Shown one piece after another: positions 1 to 7,247 of a stretch of DNA of 64,000 nucleotides. Within the stretch, counting starts at the first letter, position 1; each line of letters opens with the position of its first letter. The notes beneath the pieces are model-generated. The model had not been told where the DNA came from. It worked only from the letters and a program-made list of their open reading frames with translations, and made no database searches. The translations under genes and the position numbers were made by a program. This DNA comes from Planctomycetota bacterium. GTDB taxonomy: Bacteria > Planctomycetota > Phycisphaerae > Phycisphaerales > SM1A02. Location of the stretch: assembly GCA_003671055.1 (NCBI GenBank), contig QWPV01000003.1:22209-86208 (forward strand), in the 5' to 3' direction.

Positions 1-794
1 AAGGAGGTCTCGATTATGCAAAGACGCTTCTCAAAAACTCGCTCGATCCTAAGCTCGCTGATAAGGTCATTCAGCAAATCCAAACCCAAGTGCAGCGCAC
101 GCCGTTCTCCTTCCTGCAGCGCGCGGAGAGCGGCAATCTCCTCACCTTTATTCAGGAAGAGCACCCGCAGACAATCGCGTTGATCGTGAGCCATCTTCCG
201 CATCACAAAGCGAGTGAGATCCTGGTTGGTCTTCCGCCGCAGAAGCAAGTGGAAGTGGTGCGTCGCGTCGCGAACATGCAGCAGACGAATCCAGAGGTTG
301 TGCGCGAAGTAGAGGCTGCACTCGAGAGTCGATTGTCAAACATGATTTCGTCGTCGATGGAAAAAGTTGGCGGCGTCGAGACCGTTGCGGAGATTCTCAA
401 TCTCGTGGATCGCGCAACAGAGCGCACGATCATGCAAGGCGTAGAGAGCGAAGACCCTGATCTTGTGGAAGACATTCGTCGACTCATGTTTGTGTTCGAA
501 GACATTCTTAATGTCAACGACAAGGGCATTCAGACCGTGCTCAAAGAGGTCGACAATGCCGATCTATGCTTGGCACTTAAGACTGCGAGTGAGGAACTCA
601 AGTCGAAGATCTTCACGAATATGTCGAGCCGTGCAGCCGAAGCCGTGCGTGACGACATGGAGTTCATGGGTCCCGTGCGTATGTCCGATGTTGAAGCCGC
701 GCAGCAGCGCATCGTGGACATCGTGCGTCGTCTTGAAGACGCAGGGGAGATCATCATCTCTGGTCGTGGTGGTGAAGGGGATGCCGTCGTCTAA
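1..794 (+). CDS. fliG: Flagellar motor switch protein FliG (5' partial)
   Basis: FliG forms the rotor ring that couples the stator to the MS ring and sets rotation direction. The reading frame is open from the window edge (first whole codon at 3, reading GGLDYAKTLL), so the N-terminal part is missing and about 263 residues of the usual 330-340 are present. The middle domain carries the family signature EEHPQTIALIVSHL and the C-terminal domain the charged torque helix region (FVFEDILNVNDKGIQ). It is followed closely by fliH and fliI, the usual flagellar order. An internal GTG at 90 is not the start, because conserved FliG sequence continues upstream of it. Confidence 0.96.
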   Translation, partial: GGLDYAKTLLKNSLDPKLADKVIQQIQTQVQRTPFSFLQRAESGNLLTFIQEEHPQTIALIVSHLPHHKASEILVGLPPQKQVEVVRRVANMQQTNPEVVREVEAALESRLSNMISSSMEKVGGVETVAEILNLVDRATERTIMQGVESEDPDLVEDIRRLMFVFEDILNVNDKGIQTVLKEVDNADLCLALKTASEELKSKIFTNMSSRAAEAVRDDMEFMGPVRMSDVEAAQQRIVDIVRRLEDAGEIIISGRGGEGDAVV

Positions 795-829
795 TTGAAG
801 TACTCGCGCCTCGCGCGAGGGAGTCGCTC

Positions 830-1600
830 GTGTCTGTCATCAAGCAACATTCCACGCGCATCAGCACGCCTTGCGGCGCGTTTGATCTCACAGATCTTCG
901 TCGCGGCGCGGAAGACACGCTTCGCACTGCGCGCACGGAAGCGGATCACATCATCGCGCAAGCGAAAATGGATGCCGTGCAGATTGTCGAAGTGGAGCGT
1001 AAGCGCGCGCAGACTGAGGGATTTGCGCTCGGGCTTGCGAAGGGTGAGGCAGAAGGGCGCACTGCGGGCGTGACTGCGGGTCAAGACGCCGCGCATAAAG
1101 ATTGGGCAGTGCGATTCGAAGCGCTCGCAACCTCGTACGTCGCAGAACTCGTGCGTTGGCAAGCGGTGCGTGAAGAACGCATCCACGAAGCGGAGCGTGA
1201 TCTCGCTGCGCTCGCTGTCATGATCGCGGAAAAAGCGGCGCGCACTGCTGTGGCGGTCGACAACACCGCGGTGGTGCGACAAGCGGAAGCAGCGATCGCG
1301 CTCGTCTCGCATGCGACAACGCTGCTCGTGCGTTGTCATCCCGATGACTACGTGATTCTCGAGCGTGAACTTCCAGCGCTCGTGGCCATCGTGCGTGGAA
1401 ATCCTTCCGTGCGACTTGAGCAAGTGGAATCCGTCGGTCGCGGTGGTGTGATTCTTATGACGCCTGAAGGAAGTGTCGACGCTTCACTCGCAACGCAGTT
1501 CCGACGCATTCAAGAAGCGATTGTCGGCGACCTTCCACGACAATCAACACCTGATCGACGCGCAGTTGGTGAATCTTCGGACGAAGGTCACACCTCATGA
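830..1600 (+). CDS. fliH: Flagellar assembly protein FliH
   Basis: FliH is the regulator and stator-like partner of the flagellar export ATPase FliI. The 256-residue protein has the expected layout: a charged, Ala-rich helical N-terminal half (about 30-110) with a short glycine-repeat stretch (GFALGLAKGEAEGRTAGVTAG) like the GxxxG segment of FliH, then a globular C-terminal domain (about 150-225, ending near GGVILMTPEGSVDASL) similar to V/F-ATPase E-type stalk proteins. The start is GTG at 830, 35 bases after fliG. The stop overlaps the fliI start by 4 bases, which suggests translational coupling. Confidence 0.88.
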   Translation: MSVIKQHSTRISTPCGAFDLTDLRRGAEDTLRTARTEADHIIAQAKMDAVQIVEVERKRAQTEGFALGLAKGEAEGRTAGVTAGQDAAHKDWAVRFEALATSYVAELVRWQAVREERIHEAERDLAALAVMIAEKAARTAVAVDNTAVVRQAEAAIALVSHATTLLVRCHPDDYVILERELPALVAIVRGNPSVRLEQVESVGRGGVILMTPEGSVDASLATQFRRIQEAIVGDLPRQSTPDRRAVGESSDEGHTS

Positions 1601-2988
1601 ATCTCGCAGCCATCCGTGCAGCGATGCCCTCGGTTGAACCACGCGAAATTGTGGGAACAGTGATCGCTGTGAAGGGGCTCGTGGTGGTGGTCGACAGTTT
1701 GCCGCTGCCTGTTGGTTCACTCGTGCGGGTTGCGGTGACGACGCGTCGTGAGCATCCTCGCGGCGAGGTCGTTGGATTCGATGGGCCACGCGCGTTGGTG
1801 ATGTTGCTCAGCGAAGCGGATGGCATCGGCAGTGGAGTGAAGGTCATCGGCGAGCGTCCGATCGCGTCGATTCCAGTCTCGCGTCAACTTCTCGGTCGCG
1901 TGGTGGATGCACTTGGTCGACCGCTTGATGGCAAGGGTCCGATCCTGACAGGAACGCCGCAGCCGTTGTGGCCTGCGCGCACTGGCCCGCTTGAACGCGG
2001 TGTGATTCGTGAACCATTGCCGACTGGTGTGCGAGCGATTGATGCATTTCTCACGATCGGCAAAGGACAACGCATCGGCATCTTCGCCGGACCTGGTGTT
2101 GGCAAGAGCACGCTCTTGGGTTCGATCGCGCGCGGGACTGCCGCGGATGTCAACGTGATTGGATTGATCGGTGAACGAGGTCGTGAAGTGCCGGAGTTTC
2201 TCGAGAATGTGCTCGGACCCGAGGGACTTGCGCGAAGTATCGTCGTTGTCGCAACTGGTGACGAGACACCGCTCATGCGAGTGCGAGCTGCGCTTGCCGC
2301 ATGCTCCATCGCCGAGCATTTTCGTGGCGAAGGGCAAGATGTCTTGCTCATGCTTGATTCGATCACGCGATTCGCGCAAGCGCAGCGACAGATCGGCCTC
2401 TCCGCGGGCGAAGCGCCAGCGACGAAGGGATTTACGCCGAGCGTGTTCGCGTTGCTCCCTCGTGTGCTCGAGCGCGCAGGACGATTAGCAGTGGGCGGAT
2501 CGATCACAGGTTTCTACACGGTGCTTGTGGAAGGCGATGATCTCACCGAACCCATCGCAGATGCCGCGAAGGGAATTCTCGACGGTCACATCGTGCTGAG
2601 TCGTAAGTTTGCCGAACGATCGCACTTTCCTGCGATCGATCCATTGCAATCCATCTCTCGCGTCGCGGATCAAGTCTCCGACACCGCGCACACGCAAGCA
2701 CGGCGGCATGTCATTCGGCTGCTCTCCGCGCATCGCGAAGCAGAAGAGTTGCTCGCGATCGGTGCGTATCAGAAGGGCGCGAACCCCGATGTTGATGCAG
2801 CGGTGTTGATGAAGCCGCACATCGATCAGTTCTTGAAGCAAGATCGCGACGAGCGCGCCGACTATCCGCGCACGCTGCGAAGTCTCATCGAACTTTCCAT
2901 CGCAGCAGATGCATTGCGTCCCGCTGCAGCGCAAGGAACCGCGACTGTCTCGGGTCCCACTACCGGAGGAACGCGACCTCGTCGCTAA
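1597..2988 (+). CDS. fliI: Flagellum-specific export ATPase FliI
   Basis: FliI is the ATPase of the flagellar type III export apparatus. The 463 residues match the family length. The Walker A loop GPGVGKST lies at about 165-172, the Walker B strand is LLMLDSITRFAQAQR, and the FliI/SctN signature PATKGFTPSVFALLPRVLERAG follows. The sequence EPLPTGVRAIDAFLTIGKGQR before the P-loop is also typical. It overlaps fliH by 4 bases and is 6 bases upstream of fliJ. The C-terminus ends in a low-complexity Thr/Gly/Arg tail. Confidence 0.97.
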   Translation: MNLAAIRAAMPSVEPREIVGTVIAVKGLVVVVDSLPLPVGSLVRVAVTTRREHPRGEVVGFDGPRALVMLLSEADGIGSGVKVIGERPIASIPVSRQLLGRVVDALGRPLDGKGPILTGTPQPLWPARTGPLERGVIREPLPTGVRAIDAFLTIGKGQRIGIFAGPGVGKSTLLGSIARGTAADVNVIGLIGERGREVPEFLENVLGPEGLARSIVVVATGDETPLMRVRAALAACSIAEHFRGEGQDVLLMLDSITRFAQAQRQIGLSAGEAPATKGFTPSVFALLPRVLERAGRLAVGGSITGFYTVLVEGDDLTEPIADAAKGILDGHIVLSRKFAERSHFPAIDPLQSISRVADQVSDTAHTQARRHVIRLLSAHREAEELLAIGAYQKGANPDVDAAVLMKPHIDQFLKQDRDERADYPRTLRSLIELSIAADALRPAAAQGTATVSGPTTGGTRPRR

Positions 2989-2994
2989 TCACGC

Positions 2995-3453
2995 ATGGCA
3001 CGATTCATATTCAAACTCCAACGCGCGCTCGATCGCCGCTTGCAAATCGAGGAAGAGAAGCGTGCCGTGTTCGCGCGCATTGATGCGATGCGCGTGAAAC
3101 TCGAAGAGGGGCTTCGCACGCGACAAGCGGAGATTCAGCAGAGTCGCGAAGCCTGGCGCGGCGGCATGGTGGGCGCGATTGATCCAGTGGCATTGCGTCA
3201 ACACGCGAACGCAGGCTTAGGGTTGTTCCGCAAAGCGCAGCGAACCGTGATTGAACTTTCAGGACTCGATCGAGGACTGCAAGCGGCGCGCGCTGCGATG
3301 GTTTCAGCTGCGCAAGATCGTCGAGCGCTCGAGATCTTGCGCGAGTCACGGTTTGCGGAGTTCAAAGGTACGGAAGATCGCAAAGAGCGCGATCAACTCG
3401 ATGAGTTTGGTGCAGACCTTGCAGAGCGACGACGACAAGAGGAACAACGATGA
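2995..3453 (+). CDS. fliJ: Flagellar export protein FliJ
   Basis: FliJ is the coiled-coil stalk protein that inserts in the FliI hexamer. The 152 residues (family about 147) are almost wholly helical and charged, with no domain beyond the coiled coil. It begins FIFKLQRALDRRLQIEEEKR, the usual FliJ opening (F-x-LQ-LL-x-R). It directly follows fliI and overlaps the next gene by 4 bases. The call rests on the N-terminal pattern, length and position, since FliJ is poorly conserved. Confidence 0.85.
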   Translation: MARFIFKLQRALDRRLQIEEEKRAVFARIDAMRVKLEEGLRTRQAEIQQSREAWRGGMVGAIDPVALRQHANAGLGLFRKAQRTVIELSGLDRGLQAARAAMVSAAQDRRALEILRESRFAEFKGTEDRKERDQLDEFGADLAERRRQEEQR

Positions 3454-4256
3454 AGACACTCTGGCGATTACTTTCGATCCTCGCAGTCGCGAACCTGTTG
3501 GCGTTGAGCGCGTTCGTCGGATGGCTCTGGCAAACAGGTCGCATGAATGAGCAGCGCTTCGAGTTGCTGAAGTCGATTCTTGCGTCAACCACCGATGAAG
3601 ATGCTGCTCGGCTCGAAGAGGAGAAAGTCATCGGCGCAGAAGCGATGCGCGTTGCTGCTGAAGAGCGCAAACTTCTCGAAGCACCGTTTACGCGTGAAGA
3701 GCAAATCGCAGCGGCAGAGCGATTTGAAGAGCGCGCGCAGTTAGCGATGAAGACGCTCAACGATGAGCAGGCGAGGCTCGCAGGAAAGATCGACGAACGC
3801 GAAGGCGCTGTTGCCGAACGCGAAGGCGCGCTCGACGCTCGTCGCGAGGCATGGGAGCAAGCAATCGCAGATGAGAAGCAACGCGAGACGAGTGAACAAT
3901 TCAAGAAGGCAGTGAAGTTGCTCGAAGGCCTGCCGCCTAAACAAGCAAAGGACTGGATTCTCGAACTCGTCGGAAGCGGAAAGATCGAGCAAGCAGTGAA
4001 GTACCTTGATGCGATGAGCGCGACGAAGAGCGCGAATCTCTTGAAGTCCTTCAAAACCGCCGCAGAAACAAAGTCCGCCACCGATCTCGTCGAGCGCCTT
4101 CGTGTGTTAGGCCTCGAGAGCGAAACGCAAGCGGCCGCGAAGCCAACCGCGCAACCAAAGCCACGCACACCGCCGAAAGAAGTCGCGCCCGCCGCCGCAA
4201 CTCCCGCTGCGCCAGCGCCATCACCCGCCGCTAACGCACCAGTCAGTGTGAAGTGA
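3450..4256 (+). CDS. MotE-like membrane-anchored coiled-coil protein
   Basis: A 268-residue protein with one N-terminal membrane segment (about 8-28, LSILAVANLLALSAFVGWLW), a long charged coiled coil (about 40-150), then an MgtE-N-like helical domain (about 155-215) reading LLEGLPPKQAKDWILELV and later KYLDAMSATKSANLLKSF. This order (membrane anchor, coiled coil, MgtE-N-like) is that of MotE, a chaperone for the stator protein MotC in some bacteria, often encoded next to fliJ. The C-terminal 45 residues are Pro/Ala/Lys-rich. Position after fliJ with a 4-base overlap supports a flagellar role, but the exact function is inferred. Confidence 0.68.
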   Translation: MKTLWRLLSILAVANLLALSAFVGWLWQTGRMNEQRFELLKSILASTTDEDAARLEEEKVIGAEAMRVAAEERKLLEAPFTREEQIAAAERFEERAQLAMKTLNDEQARLAGKIDEREGAVAEREGALDARREAWEQAIADEKQRETSEQFKKAVKLLEGLPPKQAKDWILELVGSGKIEQAVKYLDAMSATKSANLLKSFKTAAETKSATDLVERLRVLGLESETQAAAKPTAQPKPRTPPKEVAPAAATPAAPAPSPAANAPVSVK

Positions 4257-4287
4257 CGCGAGAAGTGATTTGATCAAGAGATCGAGC

Positions 4288-4314
4288 GAGACCCCGACGC
4301 GGCTTCGGGTTCTC
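4288..4314 (+). terminator. Possible terminator hairpin after the motE-like gene
   Basis: Arms 4288-4297 and 4305-4314 pair at 9 of 10 positions around a 7-base loop, 31 bases after the stop of the motE-like gene. There is no T-run after it, so it may be an attenuator or mRNA 3'-end structure instead of a classical intrinsic terminator. Confidence 0.4.
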
Positions 4315-4342
4315 GTGTGAGTTGCACAGATTGCTTCGATCT

Positions 4343-4386
4343 CTACGGGCAGATGTATCTGGTTTTGTGTGCACATCTGCCCGTAG
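4343..4386. repeat. Perfect 14-bp inverted repeat
   Basis: CTACGGGCAGATGT (4343-4356) is exactly complementary to ACATCTGCCCGTAG (4373-4386), separated by 16 bases. It lies in the 256-bp gap before fliK, about 67 bases upstream of a sigma-54-type promoter. No T-run follows on either strand. It could be an operator or enhancer-like activator site for the sigma-54 promoter, or an RNA hairpin at the end of the upstream operon. Confidence 0.8.
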
Positions 4387-4452
4387 CGGGGGTAGACACA
4401 TTCGCCGCGAAACCTTGACCCTTCCAAAGTTCTTGCTCCGCGCTTCGATACG

Positions 4453-4468
4453 AGGCATCCCCTTTGCA
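4453..4468 (+). promoter_or_regulatory. Predicted sigma-54 (-24/-12) promoter for fliK-flgD-flgE
   Basis: The sequence AGGCATCCCCTTTGCA matches the TGGCAC-N5-TTGCA consensus at GG (-25/-24), CA and TTGCA, with the required 10-base spacing between GG and GC. The predicted start is about 4479, giving a leader of about 34 bases to fliK. Confidence 0.68.
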
Positions 4469-4512
4469 ATTGTGTTGGGTCTGAGCCCCTTCGTGGGCTT
4501 TGGGTACTTGCC

Positions 4513-6135
4513 ATGGTTGATTTTTCGCCAACTTCACCGTTCCCGGCTGCAGCTTCCGCTCGAAGTGGGGCAGTTTCTGCGCCTTCGAACTCTTCTGCAG
4601 CCGCGTCGACGGATGCGCCGCGTTCGAGTGCAGATTTTCGTGATCAGCTTCGTGGGGCTTCGGTGGATCGTCGTCCGAGTGCGCTTCGAAAGACGGCGCG
4701 TGAAGATGGCGCGGATGGCGCGGTGGCTCCAGTGGCTGCCGCAGCGCCGGTCGAGCAGTCTGAGGCGACCGCCACTGCGAATGCGGGTGCAGCGTCTTCC
4801 TCAGCCACTGCGAGCGCGACTAGCGTCACGATCGATTCGAGTTCCACCACTGTCGCGTTGCTACCGATGGAACTTCCTGCCGGCACGAGCGTCGGGGTCG
4901 ACACAGAGTTTCCTGAAATGATCCATGAGGTCGCGCCAAGCGCAGGCGCGCAGCTCATTCAAGCGCAAGAGTCTGCGTCGGCGAATGCTTCCGCGCTGAC
5001 TCTTACCGAAACCGTGCCACAAAGTACGTCGCCGGTGTCCGCGGCACGGCTTTCATCGAAAGAACTCGCGCAACTGCTCGGTGCTTCCTTCGCGCCAACG
5101 AATGCGAAGCCTGCAGTTCGAACAGATGCGCAACAGCTGGCTTCTGCAACTTCAACCGTTAGCGCTGAATCGATCGCGCGCTCCACGACACCAGACGCGG
5201 CGTCGCGCACCGTTGCGCTGGGAATTCCCGCGGAAATCACGCGAAACACGTTTGTGCGCACGAGGGCTGTGCATGTCGAAGCAGTCCCCACGGAGCAACC
5301 AGCCGCGGTGGGTTCGGATGCGAGTGCCCATGTGATCGCTTCGCAGCTTGCAGCGGTCGAGCGTGAAATCGCAGCGCACGCGAATGTAGTAGCACGCGTC
5401 GTCACTGACGCAGTGAACAAGGATACGAATGCGCCGCCGACCGCGCAGCCGGCACACGCCGCGTCGATGCAATCAAGCAGCGCGATCTCGATGAGCAACG
5501 CAGCAGTGTCTTCTTCGATCCCATTGAGTGTTGACTCTGGCGCGACACGTATCGCGCCGGAGTTCGCCTCACTGACGCCCGAGACTTCCGCGCTTGCGAA
5601 CCAGTCCAATGGCAAGCTCATGACTCGCGGGCTCTCTGCGCTCACGCAGCAGCGCGGCGGCACGCTGACGATTCGACTTGATCCACCCGAACTCGGCGCA
5701 GTGCAAGTGAAGATGGTGATGTCGCAGGGAAGTGTGAGTGTTGACTTCCGCGCGCAAACGCCTGAATCACAGGCGATTTTGGAACTTCATATGGGTGCAC
5801 TTCGCACCGCACTTGAAGCACAGGGTCTCCATGTCGATCGACTGCGTGTCGAAAGCATGCCGCAAAGCAATGCATCGACTGCGCGCAACGCGGCGAGTGA
5901 GCATGCATCGAACACGCTCCTTGCTGCGGACCAACGCAACGCGCCCACAAGCACTTCGCAGAGCGAGACGTCTGGTGATCGCGCGATGCGCCAAGACAAT
6001 CCGCAAGGCGAGTCACGCGGTCGTCAAGACGGTCATGCGTCGCGCGATCGATCCGACCTCCACCAAATCAACTCTCAGTCCACTGACACTTTCGATTCCT
6101 TTGTGCATGCACTCTCTGAAGGAGCACACTCATGA
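4513..6135 (+). CDS. fliK: Flagellar hook-length control protein FliK
   Basis: FliK is the secreted ruler that measures hook length and switches export specificity. The 540 residues have the FliK layout: a long Ala/Ser/Thr-rich, poorly conserved N-terminal two thirds, then the conserved C-terminal Flg_hook domain (about 375-460) with the motif GTLTIRLDPPELGAVQVKM followed by SVDFRAQTPESQAILELHMGAL. The last 75 residues are again low-complexity and polar. The ATG at 4513 follows a 256-bp gap holding a sigma-54-type promoter. The stop overlaps flgD by 4 bases. Confidence 0.88.
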   Translation: MVDFSPTSPFPAAASARSGAVSAPSNSSAAASTDAPRSSADFRDQLRGASVDRRPSALRKTAREDGADGAVAPVAAAAPVEQSEATATANAGAASSSATASATSVTIDSSSTTVALLPMELPAGTSVGVDTEFPEMIHEVAPSAGAQLIQAQESASANASALTLTETVPQSTSPVSAARLSSKELAQLLGASFAPTNAKPAVRTDAQQLASATSTVSAESIARSTTPDAASRTVALGIPAEITRNTFVRTRAVHVEAVPTEQPAAVGSDASAHVIASQLAAVEREIAAHANVVARVVTDAVNKDTNAPPTAQPAHAASMQSSSAISMSNAAVSSSIPLSVDSGATRIAPEFASLTPETSALANQSNGKLMTRGLSALTQQRGGTLTIRLDPPELGAVQVKMVMSQGSVSVDFRAQTPESQAILELHMGALRTALEAQGLHVDRLRVESMPQSNASTARNAASEHASNTLLAADQRNAPTSTSQSETSGDRAMRQDNPQGESRGRQDGHASRDRSDLHQINSQSTDTFDSFVHALSEGAHS

Positions 6136-6647
6136 GCGCGATTAACGCCAACGCAGCAGCAGCGACCGCCGGAAATTCCTCCACGCCAAGTCGGTTCAAC
6201 GAACTGAGCAGCGAGGATTTCATGCGCATCATCTTCACTGAATTGTCGAACCAGGATCCATTCAAGCCGAGCGACTCGTCTGCGCTGCTTGAGCAATTGA
6301 ATTCGATCCGCTCGATCGAGACCGACATTCAGATGCAAGAGCGTCTGAGTTCGATCGTCTTCCAGAATCAACTTTCGAGCGCGGGCAATCTCATCGGTAA
6401 GCGCGTGAGTGGTCTCAACCAAGATTCGATTCGTGTCGGTGGCACAGTGCAGAGTGTCATTCGCGAAGGCGACTCAGTGGGCCTCGTGCTCAACACCGGT
6501 TGGGTGCTGCCCATGGACAACGTTGAGTTCATCGACTCGCCACTTCCGCCAGCCACTCCAGCAGGAAATGGCTCAAATACAGGCGGTTCGACGACTGGCG
6601 GTACAACGGGCGGTGGCGCAGGTGGTGGCTCGGGCGGCGGCGGCTAA
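6132..6647 (+). CDS. flgD: Flagellar hook-capping (basal-body rod modification) protein FlgD
   Basis: FlgD is the scaffold cap needed for polymerisation of hook subunits. The 171-residue protein has the conserved N-terminal region (about 22-75): DFMRIIFTELSNQDPFKP, then LEQLNSIRSIE. It is shorter than many FlgD proteins (about 220-230). The region after about 85 has a small beta domain (GKRVSGLN...VGLVLNTGWVLPMDNV) and the last 27 residues are almost only Gly, Thr and Ser. It overlaps fliK by 4 bases and lies before the flagellar operon protein and flgE, matching the fliK-flgD-orf-flgE order seen in other phyla. Confidence 0.92.
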   Translation: MSAINANAAAATAGNSSTPSRFNELSSEDFMRIIFTELSNQDPFKPSDSSALLEQLNSIRSIETDIQMQERLSSIVFQNQLSSAGNLIGKRVSGLNQDSIRVGGTVQSVIREGDSVGLVLNTGWVLPMDNVEFIDSPLPPATPAGNGSNTGGSTTGGTTGGGAGGGSGGGG

Positions 6648-6662
6648 TCGCGAATTGCCACT

Positions 6663-7217
6663 ATGACGATCGACCCGCGCCAACTTCTTCGACGACTCGA
6701 ACCCGCAGTTCGACCGACATCGACAGGGAAGTCTCGCGCCACACGGGTTTCCGTTGCAGATGGAGAGTTTGGCGATCTGCTTGAACTCGCGCGTGATGGC
6801 GGCGTGCGGTCTGATCGTGACGTTGACACACGCGGCGCGGCGGACTTGTCGCGCAGCGAACGCGAAGAACTCGCCCTTGTGCTTGATCAAGCAGAGGCTC
6901 GCGGATTCAAACGCGCACTCATCGTCACGCACGAAGGTCCATTCGTTGCGGATGTTGTGACCCGCAGTCTTGAGCGTCCACTTGGCGCCGCGCTTGAAGC
7001 GATTGATTGCGCCGTGCGCATCGGCGCGAGTGATGAGGCGCAGGCGGCGCGCGTACTGGTGCTTCACGCACTTCCACCGCTGGCTATCCAGGAGCAGATC
7101 ATTCTTGCGCGCGGCGCGGCAACGGCTGCCGATTCCGTCACTGGCACACAAATTGCAGATCAGGTTGCGGAGCCCGTTTCGTTGGGCTCTCCTTTGCGCA
7201 GCGCGTCCGCGGCGTAA
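6663..7217 (+). CDS. Flagellar operon protein (TIGR02530-like)
   Basis: A 184-residue soluble protein between flgD and flgE. The central part (about 35-105) follows the pattern of the small 'flagellar operon protein' family: FGDLLE, then LSRSEREELALVLDQAEARGFKRALIVTHEGPFVADVVTRSLERPL. The position between flgD and flgE is the one this family has in Firmicutes and others. The molecular function is not known to me. The C-terminal 75 residues have no recognisable motif, and a sigma-54 promoter for flgE is embedded in their coding sequence. Confidence 0.7.
   Translation: MTIDPRQLLRRLEPAVRPTSTGKSRATRVSVADGEFGDLLELARDGGVRSDRDVDTRGAADLSRSEREELALVLDQAEARGFKRALIVTHEGPFVADVVTRSLERPLGAALEAIDCAVRIGASDEAQAARVLVLHALPPLAIQEQIILARGAATAADSVTGTQIADQVAEPVSLGSPLRSASAA
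7142..7157 (+). promoter_or_regulatory. Predicted sigma-54 (-24/-12) promoter for flgE
   Basis: TGGCACACAAATTGCA is a perfect match to TGGCAC-N5-TTGCA. The predicted start is about 7168, 80 bases before the flgE ATG. The site lies inside the 3' end of the preceding gene, so flgE can be transcribed apart from its operon. Confidence 0.8.
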
Positions 7218-7247
7218 ACAGTTCGCAGATCACAGGAGGTTTTTCCT

